Assembly (NCBI GenBank): GCA_004431415.1
Contig: QPMI01000049.1
Location: 62,001-126,000, forward strand
Direction of reading: 5' to 3'
DNA length: 64,000 bases
Origin: Cyanophora paradoxa
Lineage: Eukaryota; Glaucocystophyceae; Cyanophorales; Cyanophoraceae
Shown: positions 31,903-44,869 of the stretch, piece by piece
Layout of the letters: each line of letters starts with the position of its first letter
Position numbering within the stretch: position 1 is the first letter of the stretch
The notes under the pieces: model-generated
The model's database searches: none
The model's input: the letters and a program-made list of their open reading frames with translations, nothing else
What the model was told of the DNA's origin: nothing
Position numbers and translations under genes: made by a program

Positions 31903-33766
31903 ATGGCGAGCAAGGAAGCCGTGGCCGATCGCGCCGGCGCCCCAGATCCAACCCGCTGCGCGCTCTTCATCAAGGCCAAGCGCCGCACTTGCGGATTCCC
32001 TCCGGCGCCCGGGTCCACGTACTGCCATGTGCGCACGCACAATCGTGCACAGGCGGAGCCGAGCGCTGCTGACGCTGGCATCAGGCGCATTTACATCTCG
32101 ATCCGAACGCACCGCCGAAGCGCAAGCGCGTACCGTGCCCGGTGGACCCTAAGCACACAGTTTACGAGGATAAGCTGGAAGAGCACGTTCCGCGCTGCCC
32201 CGCCCTCGTTCAGCGGCAAGCCCGCGAAGCCGCGCCTTACTTCAACGCCGGAATCAACGCGGGCGGAGAGGAGACTGTCGAGGCCGCAGAGGATCGTGCG
32301 GAACCGTCTGCTTTCGCGGGCTCTGAAAAGGCCATGCCGTCGCGGAGCCCAGCCTTGTCGGCGTTGAGCCCAGATGCGTTGAAGAGGATCCTCTCGCTCA
32401 TCGACAAGGCATACGAGAAGGAGGTCGGGGAGATTAAGTTGGAGCCTGTAGCTGCAGAGGATGTAGTATTGCAGCCGCCCGTCCCGTCCTCGTTGGCCTC
32501 GCCATCTGGTTCTGGCTCCGAGGTCTCCTTGGGCCGGTCTGTCAAGCATCCACAGCAGCTTGAAGCCATTGTTGAGCACGCTTGGCGTCTGGGACTACTC
32601 TCTAAACCTGCCACGTCAGCATTTGTTGAATTCGGCGCGGGAAAGGGCACCCTTTCTCACAGCCTGAAACAAATGGCGTCAAAGAAGCTCAAGTTTGATG
32701 CTGCAGATCAACAGTCACCTTCAGCACTTCCCATCCACGTGCTTGTAGATCGAAGTTCATTCAGGCACAAGACGGGTTCGATCTCGCACCCTCTCCCTCA
32801 TTTCATGCTTTTCAAGCTCAACGGTTGCCTTTCGCAGACAAGGATCACAATGACGAGGGCTCAGGGTGGCACAGGATTCGTTGTGATATGTGTGTGGGGT
32901 TTTTATTTGCTTTGCAATTTTTTACCCAAAACATTTGTGATCCGGTGTCCTCGCCTTGCCTTAGAGTCGACTTGGACTTGAACTACGTGGAGGTTCTTAA
33001 GGATCGGCCGGATGTTGTTGCTGTTGGAAAGCACTGTTGTGGATGCGCTACAGGTCCATTTCTGTGTTGAGATGCTTTTCTGGCAGACATTCGCTGATGC
33101 CTGCTGTTGGGACAGATTTCTCCCTACGAGGGATCACAGGCGCTGAAAGGCGTGGAGCAGCACATTCAACCCAGACTCACGAGGGCAAGAGGCAGAAGCT
33201 TGATCAAGCAGTCAAAGTGCATGCGTTTGGTGTTGCCATTGCTACGTAAGTGCTTTCAAATACCTGTGGGTGTATCTTTGTGCTGAAGTCGATCCTGCAG
33301 ATGTTGCCACCACGCATGCAACTGGCAGTCCCTGTGTGGTAAGGAGCTATTTTTGAGGAACGGTTTTGAGAGGAGCGACTTCAAAGTCCTCACTGCCATG
33401 AGCTCATGGGCGGTCCGTATCTTTCTCTCTTGAGCTTATGCTGATGTCGACGGCTGAACCCCTGGAACAGACCTGTGGCCTGCGGCCGGACATGGATGCA
33501 GATGCCCCAGGCGGGGGCGCCCTGAATATGACACACGCAGAGAAGGAGCGCTATGGGATGAAGGTACGACCTGGAAATGGACGATGAGCCGCCCAACATT
33601 AATTCCAAACACCCGAATTCCTCTGCAGATAAAGAACCTTATAGATGCTGCTCGCCTTAACTTCCTCAAGGAGTTCGGGTTCGAGGTGACCAAGCTCGTG
33701 CGCTATGTGGAGTCTAGTGTAACTCCAGAGAATGTGCTGCTTCTTGCAATGCGAAAAGCAGTCTGA
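31903..33766 (+). CDS. TRM13: tRNA 2'-O-methyltransferase TRM13 (position 4)
   Basis: Starts at ATG 31,903. The N-terminus has a CCCH zinc finger (RCALFIKAKRRTCGFPPAPG… then YCHVRTH). A CHHC U11-48K-type finger follows (VPCPVDPKHTVYEDKLEEH). The methyltransferase domain shows the SAM loop VEFGAGKGTLSHSL, then DLNYVEVLKDRPDVVAVGKH with CCGCAT, HHACNWQSLCGKE, and the C-terminal block YGMKIKNLIDAARLNFLKE. The stop is at 33,764-33,766. The family methylates the ribose at position 4 of the acceptor stem of certain tRNAs. At least six short introns are needed. The 3' end lies 92 bases from the end of convergent eIF3a. Confidence 0.92.
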
Positions 33767-33858
33767 TCAAGTGTTTCTGATTCTGTGTTCAAAAATTGGG
33801 GCTAGTACCCCCAAGGCAACAAGCATCTACTTGCCGCTAATGACTCGAAGGCAACAAT

Positions 33859-36800
33859 CTACTTGCCCATCTGCCTCCGCAACGACGGCGGGACGTACTT
33901 GCCGCCAGTGGCGCCGGCACCCGCAGCTGGCCGCTCCTCCTCGCGGCGCGGCTCCTCCCGGCGGTCGTCGCGGTCGTCGCGGCGCAGATCCCGGTCGACT
34001 GGCCGCACCCACGACGAGCCGCGCGGCTCGCTGGCACGGGGCTCCTCCCGGCGGGGCTCCTCCCGGCGGGGCTCTTCCATCCTGCACACGCTTTAGCAGA
34101 GGCCGGCGTGCACCAGGTCTTGCTACGAACCGCTCGCGCTCGCGGTCGCGCCAAGAGCCGCCGCTCGCAGCACCCGCGCCGGCACGCCACGTGCCCCCGC
34201 GCTCTGCACGATTCCGGCGTCAGACGAAGCACGCGTGCAGATCGCCGTCGCCGAGGGGGGTTGCATGCCTTCCCGAGCCGGCTCACGAGTCGCCGCAACC
34301 TCGCGCTGCCGCGCCTCGGCCTCCTCCTCTCGCCGGCGGCGGCTGCAGCGGCAATCGGGTCGGGCGGCGGCGGAAAGCACGGGGGCGGTGCTTGGACGCA
34401 CGCTTCCACCAGGTCGACGTCGCGGCGGCGACGCTCCTCGTCTTCGGCGCGGCGGCGCGCGGCGGCCTCCTCGCGCTCGCGCTCCTCCTCCTCGCGGCGG
34501 CGGCGGCGCTCCTCCTCCTCGGCCTCGCGGCGCGCGTTCTCCTCCTCCTCGCGGCGCAGGCGCTCCTCCTCGGCGCGGCGGCGAGCCTCGGCCTCAACCG
34601 CCTTCTTAGCGCGGATGGCGGAGGCGCGCTCCTCGGCCTCGGCGCGGCGCCGCTGGTAGACCTCCATGCGGCGCGCGTTGAGTTGCGCCTCGAACGTGTC
34701 CTTGTCGCCCGCCACGCGCAGCAGGCGCTGCTTCTCCGCGAGGTCGTGCTCGTGCTGGCGCTTGTGCGTCTCGAGGAAGTGCTGGGAAGACCGGCGGGAT
34801 CAGTGCTCGTTGCGCGAGCGCGCGCGGCTGTGAGCGGCATGCAGCCGCACCTTGAGCTGCTCCTCGTAGAAGACGTAGTCGGCCTTCTTCTGCTCCTCGT
34901 AGGCCTGCTCGAGCAGCGGCCGCTCCTCCTCGCGGCGGGCACGCTCGATGTGGTCCATGCGCTTCGCCATGGAAATCATCTTGCGCTCCTGATCGATCTT
35001 GTCCTGGCTGAGGAGCTTCAGCTGCTCCTTGCGCAGCTGCTGCTTGTCCAGCTGCAGCAGCGGGTCCTGCGCGCGGGCGGCTCGAGCGTGCGGGGCGACG
35101 GGGCGCTCCCGGCGCGCTTCGCACCAGCTCGAGCTCCTTCTCCTGGCCGCCCTTGCCCTTCTTCGCCTGCTTCTTCGCGATCTCCTCGGCCAGCTGGCGC
35201 TTCTCCTCGAGCTCCGCCATCTCGCGCTCCTTCTGGATGCGCTCGAGCTCGCGCCGGCGCGACTCGGCCTCCAGGCGCTTCGCCTCGGCGTCCTCCATCA
35301 TCTTCGCCTGCACGAAGTTCGCCTTCTCCTCCTCCTCGCGCTGCACGAGCGTAGGGTCAGGGCGCGCCGGGCCACACCCTCCCCGATCCCTCGCGCGCGA
35401 CGCAGCGGACCATCATCATCTGGAGCTTCTCCATCTCCTCCTTGCGCTTCTCGATGATGGCCTTGCGCGTGAGCAGGCGGCGGTGCTCGGCGACGAGGCC
35501 GCGCAGGACCTCCGCGCAGGCGTCCTTGCGCTTGGCGGCCTTCTCCTTGGCCTGCTGCGCCGGCTGGATCAAGGCGACTGCTGTCTGCATGCTCTTGGCG
35601 AAGGAGACGAGCTGGCCCTTGAACTTGTCCGCCTCCATCGACTGCGGCGACGGCCGCGGTGAGCGGGGCCGGCGCCCCCGATCCCGCGCGAGGGCGCACC
35701 TCGTGCCCGAAGACGATGGTCCCGGCCTGGTGGTCGATGCGGAGGTGCAGGTGGTTGAGACGGACCGCCTCGACGACGAACTTCTCGACGTCCTGGAAGG
35801 ACACGAACGACGCGATCTTCTGGAACTCTGAGATCTTCATCGTCTCGTAGACTTGAGAAAGCTGCGGGGCGGGGGCCATTTGGACCCTCGCTGGCGGCGG
35901 GAGACAGCGGGAACTGGCGGACCTGGGTCAGGACGCGCATGAGCATGATCTTCTCGAGCGGCTGCAGGTAAGTCTTGAAGGTCGCGTGCTCGGACAGGAA
36001 GGTGAAAGTCGGCTTCATGCGCTGAGCGAGGTCCAGGGGGTGGAACTCGACCTGGGGGGCGCACACGGTCAGCGCCACCTTTGACATCCCCGCGCGCCCA
36101 GGCACCTCCAGAATGTTGTAGAGCTCGCGGAACTGGGGCGGCACGGAGCCAAGAATGTTCTTGCTGATCTGCGGGGCGGCGGCTCAGTGCATTTCGGCAG
36201 AGGGCGGCGGAGTGCGCACGAGCTCGGCGAGGATGTTCTCGCGCTTGGGCGTCAGGTTGGAGAAGCCCATCAGGGTCGCCATCTTCATGTTGCGCTGCTG
36301 CTCGACGTCGAACTCGAAGGTGACGCTGCTCGGCTTCTTCTCGGTGAGCGGGATGGACAGGGCCGCGAGAAGAACCTGCGACGCCATCCTGCGGAAGAGC
36401 GAATGAGTGAAGAGGTCCGCTGAGAAGCGACGCGAGGGATGTCGGAACGCACTGGGCGAGGTCCTCGGGCTTGGCCGTCTTCGACTGCGCCTTCTGCAGC
36501 GAGTACAGCTTGTAAAGAGCGTACGCATGGAAGAGAAGATTGTCCGAGACCCAGAAGATCTGAGGAGAGCGCTTAGGCACAAGAAAAGAAAAAAACGGGG
36601 CGGCTATCAAACCTGGACGAGCTTCTGATAGTAGTTCATCATCTGCTGCGGCTTGGGCGCCTTCTTAGCGAGGCTCATCAGGCCGTGGATGTCCTCAATC
36701 GAGCGGTACGCCTCCTGCGGCCGGGCTCGGAACCCGAAGGCGATCGCGTGTCCCTGTAACACAAACCTGCCACAGCTCAAGGTCGGTAGCGGTGTTGAGC

Positions 36801-37616
36801 TGCTCGAAGCGAGTCTCGAGGTGGGCTTGCATGCTCTCCGGCGACGTAAGGGCGATGTTCTGCGGCTGATTCGCGTACTTGCTGAGATTCGCCAGGTGCG
36901 TCCGGAGGATTTCGCAGAGACGACGGAACTCCGTGTTCCGTTTGTACTTCTTGCAGAATTCGAACGCCTGCTTGGCAGTATCCTGCAACACCACGGCGTT
37001 AGTCGGTGGAAAGAACCGGCAGTTGAAACTGCTCTCGCCGCACCTGGTAAACGCTCTCGAGCTTGACATTGTGCCGCAAGATCTCCAGGACTGTACGGTA
37101 CGTCTCCCACAGGAACTTGAGCCACGGGGTGACCAGCTCGCGATCCGAGCGGTCCTTCTGAGTCTCTCCGCTGATCGCGCTGAGCATGAGGCTCTCGGGG
37201 CTCTCCTCTGCCTCCAAATCTTCGATGTCAATGGTGGTTTGATCGGCCTTCGACTGCGCTTCCTTGGCGCGCTCGTTGGCGAGGTTGAGGAAATGGCGGA
37301 TCGCAAGCTCCAGCGAGGCCACGTTCGTTTGTTGGCAGATCATGCGGTACTGAATGAGCCCGTCCTTCGCCATCTTGCCCTTCCTGAGCTCGACGCACAG
37401 GTCGATGTACTTGACGATGATCTTCTCGAGGACCGCCTGCCAGTTCCGGTGCCGCTTCGATGTGATAACATCGTGCAGTGCCTGCAGCGCCGCCGGCTTT
37501 TGGCCGACGGCGATGAGCTCTGCGGCGCGTCAGCGGGGAGCGTTGATCGCGAGCGCGTGCTGCGCACCCTCAGCGCGCTTCAGCGCATTCTCTGGCTTCG
37601 CAAAGAAATGAGACAT
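33859..37616 (-). CDS. EIF3A: Eukaryotic translation initiation factor 3 subunit A
   Basis: Starts at ATG 37,616 with [16 protein letters not shown], then a 48-base intron into [20 protein letters not shown], the near-invariant eIF3a start. The PCI-containing N-terminal half includes [39 protein letters not shown] and [20 protein letters not shown]. The C-terminal half is an extended charged helix ([20 protein letters not shown] and similar, 34,400-34,700). The tail is Arg/Asp/Glu-rich ([14 protein letters not shown]) and ends [12 protein letters not shown] with a stop at 33,859. The subunit scaffolds eIF3 on the 40S ribosome. It is divergent from NKAP (209 bases) and convergent with TRM13. 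Confidence 0.95.
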
Positions 37617-37825
37617 TCTGCCCGCGTTCGAAGCCGCCGCGTCAGCCGCCGCGCTCCGATTTCAGGCAGCCGGTCCGGCGAACTGCGCTCGACGTCAGCG
37701 AAACGAATGCGCCGCTCGTGCTGCCGGTAGCGCTCGTGAGACGCGCGGTGAGGGAGGCTGCAAACCGGAAACGATGGACCGTTTGGGGGTACAGGGCTTA
37801 GAGGGTGCGAGTCCGGAACTCTGAT
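37617..37825. promoter_or_regulatory. Divergent promoter region, eIF3a / NKAP
   Basis: 209 bases separate the two start codons. The stretch contains a gggggtac word near 37,785 and an imperfect inverted pair aaacgatgg / ccgtttggg near 37,768. No TATA box is evident. Confidence 0.45.
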
Positions 37826-39752
<1,927 letters not shown>

Positions 39753-41202
39753 CTACGCATCCGTCATCTGGGCGCTCGCGTTGTACGCCTCGAGATCCTT
39801 GTCGAGGTCCTCTGCAGTGATGTTGGCACGGCCACCACGGCCACCACGGCCCCGACCGCCACCGCGGCCACCGCGACCCCGGCCGCGCCCACGCGTGCTG
39901 AAAAAATGATTAAGTGCGAATGTTTCCTCTGTGACACGCGAGGCGGTGCACGGACCCGCGCGCAGCGGAGGCACCCCCGCGGGCAGAAGAGACGGCTGCG
40001 CCACGACCACCGCGAGTGATGCGGCTATCGGACGAGGTCAGCAATGACATACATTTGAAGGCAAAGCACAGCCTCACCTCGGGTTCATGCGCCGGGGGGC
40101 GCCCGCCGAGAGGCGATCCAGAATCGGCCGGCGAACGCCAGCCGCGGGCGCGGCAGCCAGATTTGAGCCGACGATCCGCACAGTGAGGGGGACGCCGTCA
40201 AGGGCAACGCCATTGTATTGCGCAACGGCTTGCATGGCATCGGCTTTCCGAGAGAACACCACCTCGGCTGTACGCGATCGAGTGAGCGATGCTCTTTGAT
40301 CATTCAAATGACTTTCTTACCCTTGCCGATGCTCCGGCCAGCCGCATCATAGAAAATCTGATACCGCTTAATGTCGCCCACCTCCTCAAAAAGATCCTGC
40401 AGAAGAGAGGCCGGAAAGAGAAGAACGATTAGAAGCTCCAGAAATGGAATCCGTGCATCTCAAAGACCTTGATGTCATCTTCAGTGACGCCGTCGTGAAG
40501 CTGGGTGGCGCTCAGGAACGCCCAGCGTCCGCCGACAGGCCGAACTTACATTTGTTACCATGACGCGAGTGCCGGTCTCGATGTTCCGAATCCCGCCCGC
40601 AACACCGTGCGCCCGAGGACCCTCTGCAAATCGCTGAGCGTCGGGAGAGCACCGGGGGGTTTGAAAACGTGCCCTGGTACATGTCGTGAACCCACATCTC
40701 GTCCACATCAGCCCGAGGCTCAACGCGCTGATATGTCGGCGGTGCGAGTGGAAATGAGCGGCGCCCAGAACGCAAATGCCGAAGCCTCGTAGCTCGGTGG
40801 GCCCGAACACGATGCCTCGGCATCCATGCATGAAGAACTAACCCTCATCGGCCTTGCGTACGGAGCGGCTGCGGAGGAACGGACGGCAGTGCTGCGCGGC
40901 AACCCATTGTAAGACCAGGCCGGAGATTCCAAAATCTTAGAAGAGAGCAGGCTTTCGATTCTGCATCACGAGAACGCTCACCGGCGGGCCTGTGTGTCGC
41001 GCATCGCACCACCTCCGCGCTGGCCGCCACCACGACCGCGAGCGGCGCCCCGGCCGATTCCCCTGCCACCACGACCACCCCGGGACTTCGACTTGATGAT
41101 ATCTGGAAATCGGACGCGTCAGAACTGCGAGCCTTCGCGGCAACATGAAAGCTGGGGGTTCGGATTCCGCGAACCATCGAGGGACATGTCCAGCGTTGCC
41201 AT
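39753..41202 (-). CDS. ALYREF: ALY/REF mRNA export adaptor (THO complex subunit 4)
   Basis: Exon 1 at 41,202 encodes MATLDMSLD, the conserved UAP56-binding box. It is spliced to DIIKSKSRGGRGGRGIGRG and further RGG repeats ending TQARR. A spacer exon contains WVHDMYQG. The RRM is assembled from GTRVMVTN, LHDGVTEDDIK, DLFEEVGDIKRYQIFYDAAG, RSIGKG and AEVVFSRKADAMQAVAQYNG, then VALDGVPLTVRIV. After the RRM come PILDRLSAGAP, a second RGG block and the C-terminal UAP56 box ITAEDLDKDLEAYNA, ending ASAQMTDA at 39,753. The protein bridges spliced mRNA, the TREX complex and the NXF1-type exporter. Confidence 0.94.
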
Positions 41203-41851
41203 CTTGGAGTCTCTGGTGACTGGGACGAATTCGCGAACCACCAGCAGTCTCCTTCGCGCCAAGCTTCAGCTCAGTTTTCGATACGCGCACGTACCCGCAC
41301 AGACGGGGGGGGGGGGGGGATTGGAGCTCGCGAATCGCAATCCTTCAGCGCTAGCTAGCTATATAGAGCCAACGGGGTTGTTGCATGCGCCTGTATAGTA
41401 GCCAATTGCACTTGCAACGGGGTTGGACGCGTATACTGGACTCGATATAATTTCTGGTGCACTTTGTTTCGAATTCGGTTTCAAGTTCAATTTCAATTCA
41501 ATGATTCGGGGTTATTGGACAGACGTTGCGATTAAGTTCGTGTCCAAATGCAGATTTCAGGGGCCGGCAAATTTCAGAACCCGGCAAAGTCGGATCAGCA
41601 TTGACTTCCAAAATCGAAGCACAGTATTGAACTAAACTGCATGAAAAGCAAGTGGGATACAGCGTGAAACAAAGTACTGGTAGGGTATCGATAATGTACA
41701 GCGAAACCAAAATCACACAAGAAAAGCATCGTCAACCTGATGAAAATACAGCTGCGCATGCGTGTGATGCAATTCTGCTCTACAGCACAAAATTAACCTA
41801 GCGAATGCTTTTCCAGGTGCTGGATGATGGCCGCGAATGCACTAAATCAAC
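41203..41851. other. Intergenic DNA with poly-G tract, no gene seen
   Basis: Contains a G-run of about 15 near 41,306, two copies of caacggggttg (near 41,371 and 41,417), and AT-rich DNA with ttcaatttcaattcaatg near 41,490. No coding signal. Confidence 0.5.
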
Positions 41852-42905
41852 TCATGGTGGTGGTGTTTCGAATGGAGACAGTACGCAAGATGCCAACGAA
41901 GTACGCTGGTCCATGCGAAAGTATGTGCAGTCCCGCGCATCGCTGTACGGCGGCGCAAGGATGTCCAGAACAGCGCTATCTTCAAGGGCTTGGATTTCGT
42001 GGAGGTTCTTCCACTTGGGCAGAAGCTAAGCGTGTGCATGTGAGCTGGGCGTTGGAAAAAGATGGAGAAGGAAAAATCGCACGATATGAGCAGGATCTGC
42101 TCTGCCTAGCACTTCATCTGCCCTTAAAGAAGCCTGGCGACGCAGGTTAGAGAAAAGCGCGGGCGCTTGCGGATCAAGGATACCTGCAGGTGACCCCTGC
42201 GATGTCCAATGAGTTGGAGATGGGAAAGGAGTTGGAGCAGAATGCAAACCTGTATGGTCGATCGGCCACGGAGCCGTCCAAGAAGTCATAGCTGCGGACG
42301 TGGATGCGGCCCTCTACCACCTTGCTAACCACGCTCATTCCGGGGTGATCGTGCAAGCTATGCATGCCGCTTAAGCAAATAAAAGGAAAGGGCGAGAGCA
42401 GAATAGCGCGTACGGTATCGAGGACCCACGCGGCATCAAGAAGAGACCCTGCGAAGGAAGAAGATCAGATCAGAGCGTGCGCATGGCGGTTAGAGCAACA
42501 CGAGCGACGCACTACTGATATATAGCTATCCTCGTACAGCTGAACATAAGAGATTGCGCATCGTTCCCTGTCTGCTCGAGAATCAGGTTGCGGCACGAGA
42601 CACGAGGTGTTGAGCCTACCGAGGGCGTCGCGCCAGCGAGCATCCCCTCCCAACCCCAGATCATCCGCGTTGACTTCTCCTAGCTGCTGGCATAGCTCAT
42701 CCACTGCGAGGCTTCGCCTGCTGGCCACCATGGTCTCGTGCGTGTCATGCCCCAGATCGTGCGCTACAGCCGCGGCCGAGGCTGACAGATTCCGCAGGAA
42801 CAACTGCATTTTGGGGCCGAACTGGAGGGGCGCCGCTGCGGGGTGCGGTCGGCACTCCAGCTCGGCATGGGCGACCGCCCGAAAAGGTGGGTCCATCAAC
42901 ATCAT
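41852..42905 (-). CDS. ADO: Thiol dioxygenase, ADO / plant cysteine oxidase family
   Basis: Exon 1 (from 42,905, or a downstream ATG such as the one before QLFLRNLSASAA) contains SLAVDELCQQLGEVNADDLG and CAISYVQLYEDS. A cgcag acceptor then gives GLFLMPRGSSIP, spliced in phase to LHDHPGMSVVSKVVEGRIHV and RSYDFLDGSVADRP. The last exon reads KWKNLHEIQALEDSAVLDIL, APPYSDARDCTYFR, and ends FETPPP with a stop at 41,852-41,854. The three metal-binding histidines expected of the family are visible (H-D-H and N-L-H). These enzymes use O2 to oxidise N-terminal cysteine or cysteamine, and in plants and animals they act as oxygen sensors through the Cys/Arg N-degron route. Confidence 0.9.
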
Positions 42906-43200
42906 AGAGCCGAGTGATCGAGTCGTTGGATTGTTTGCAACCGCGAGCTGCGCATGTTGTGCGCAACCCTTGGCTTGACGTCGACGGAGGAAGGGTACGC
43001 CGCATCAGTCAAGTGTCGAAAATTAACGCAGCGCCCAGCTATAAGATCAACCAGCTAAGATCAAGCCGCGCACTGCGCCGCACACACAGTCAACACAGTC
43101 AGCGGACCTCGGGAATCTGCCGGCGCAATTTCCAACCCAGAATAGATCCTAGCTAGACTCGCGCGCGCACTTAGCTACAGCGGTTCAGTAGCGCAGGCCG
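42906..43200. promoter_or_regulatory. Divergent promoter region, ADO-like / small unknown gene
   Basis: 295 bases between two outward-facing start codons. It includes the duplicated cacacagtcaacacagtcag near 43,081. No TATA box or other clear element was recognised. Confidence 0.4.
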
Positions 43201-43589
43201 ATGTCGGGAAAGAGCAGCAGCGCAGAGGAGCTTCGAAAGCTCCGGCAGGAAGTGGCCGCCGAGGAGCAGAAGGCGGCCGCACTGCATGCCTCCATCACCA
43301 ATGGGGGGCGCTTTGTGCCGCCGCCTCCGCCGTTCGATGCAACTGTCACAACGCTCAGCAAACTGTCCTCCTCGCTCGGCGCGACGAAACAGCTCGAGTA
43401 CATCCCTCGGCGCCCCCGAATCGTCACGTGTGCCTCTGCCCCATGCGCGTGCCTTGCTCCATGATTCGCTTATTCATTCGCAGACATCCTGCCGGGGCAA
43501 CGGGCAGCATTATTCCAGATGAGGCCCATCAAAGGCGAACAAACCCGGGCTATGTACGGGGAGGCGGGGGTCGTTTCTACACTCAGTAA
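43201..43589 (+). CDS. Small conserved-looking protein, unidentified
   Basis: ATG 43,201 begins MSGKSSSAEELRKLRQEVAA, a short amphipathic helix, and continues to GGRFVPPPPPFDA and LEYIPRRPRIV. A GTGTGC donor at about 43,429 and an attcgcag acceptor before 43,485 join in phase to HPAGATGSIIPDEAH, then RRTNPGYVRGGGRFYTQ and TAA at 43,587-43,589, giving about 110 residues. The proline motif and the aromatic C-terminus look like docking segments of a subunit of a larger assembly, but I recognise no family. The region after the stop has two copies of gtgtccgcctgcat with tgtaa words, possible polyadenylation signals. Confidence 0.6.
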
Positions 43590-44869
43590 ATTCCTGTTCA
43601 ATATGGTTGGGCATCTGTAATATATGTGTCCGCCTGCATCTGTAACAATTACGATTAGGGGTTGGATGAAGCTAGGTCGGACGTCTCTGATTGTGTCCGC
43701 CTGCATATGTAAGATCAAATCTCCCATCCCTCGACCATCCTTCTTTTAATCTCGCTCGGTCCAATTTCACTCGTTCCCTTCTTTCCTCGTCGGTATGCCG
43801 AGCTATAGCTGGCAAGAGCCGGTGCCTGTCATTCCGAAATTCAGGACTTGGTGCCGTGCTCTTTCTAAGCTACGGGCGCGCGGGACCACTCCTAGACCGT
43901 CAACGCTTTAACTGTACCCGTGCTGTTAGGGAAAAATTGGTGCCATGGTGAAATTTTCCCACTGGGCCATGTCGACGTCGACATCGGGGACTAATCCATC
44001 GGCCACATTTGCCGAAATGCGGCAGCCTGTCAGTGCACTGCTCTGCAATTCTGTCACACAGGCTGTGCCACGGTGGGGAGTACTGGATGGCATCATGCTA
44101 GCCATTGCTAGGGCGTAGCTAGCCATATATATAGGGCCGGGGGGCCTGAGGGCTACTGCTAGGCTATATATGGCCGTGTCCTTACTTACTAAGTTGTGTT
44201 TGATCCGATATCGATCATCGGATGATCCGATGATCATAAGTGATCAGGAGTTATGATCATGGTACTCGGTATCACGTGCACACGTACGGTGTGGCACTCT
44301 GTGACGTGCACTGCGCGCGGCATCCTGGCGGGCGTCATGACCGTCGGACACTCACAGAGTCGAGCTGACTCAGTGAACAATTCGTGTCCAACTTGGCAAC
44401 TTGACTAGCCTAGTAGCCTAGTAGGTGACTAGTGGAGCCCGGGGCCCCGATGATCATGATGCGGCATGCCAGCATTCATGATTGGATGCGGATGATCACA
44501 TGTTCATCGAATGGCCCGCGGCTGGCGGCCTAAAAGCAGCTATAGCTAGCACTAGTACTGTTGAGTGTGAACACAGTGTGAATTCTAAAACTTTTGAAAG
44601 CAGCTAGCACTGTTTGGCTTTCAGTCGCTGAGCCATGGCGCTCAAAGGCTCTGCATGTCAATGCACATTCAAGCCATAGACAAGCCTTGAAGCTAGAACG
44701 ATTAGGGGTTGGACGAAACGGCCTCAGCCGGGAAACGGCTGGGTCGGAAACGGCGAGGGCCGCACCTTCCTATTTGTAGCCCACACAAGCGTATGTCACA
44801 GATGCAGCTAGCTAGCCGCTAGCGTGCATGACGTGTCTACACTGAACGCAGACAAGCGACAGACAGAAC
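43590..44869. other. Intergenic DNA, palindrome-rich, no gene seen
   Basis: cgattaggggttgga occurs at about 43,651 and 44,699, and a similar ggggttgg phrase occurs in the spacers at 39.4 and 41.4 kb. Palindromic clusters lie near 44,115 (gccatatatatagggcc), 44,200-44,260 (gatatcgatcatcgga, gatgatcat) and 44,540. No exon-like frame is visible. Confidence 0.5.

Noticed and set aside
41941-42046. Plus-strand open frames at 41,824-42,150
   Set aside because: The minus strand encodes the diagnostic NLHEI…DILAPPYSDARDCTYF end of the thiol dioxygenase here.
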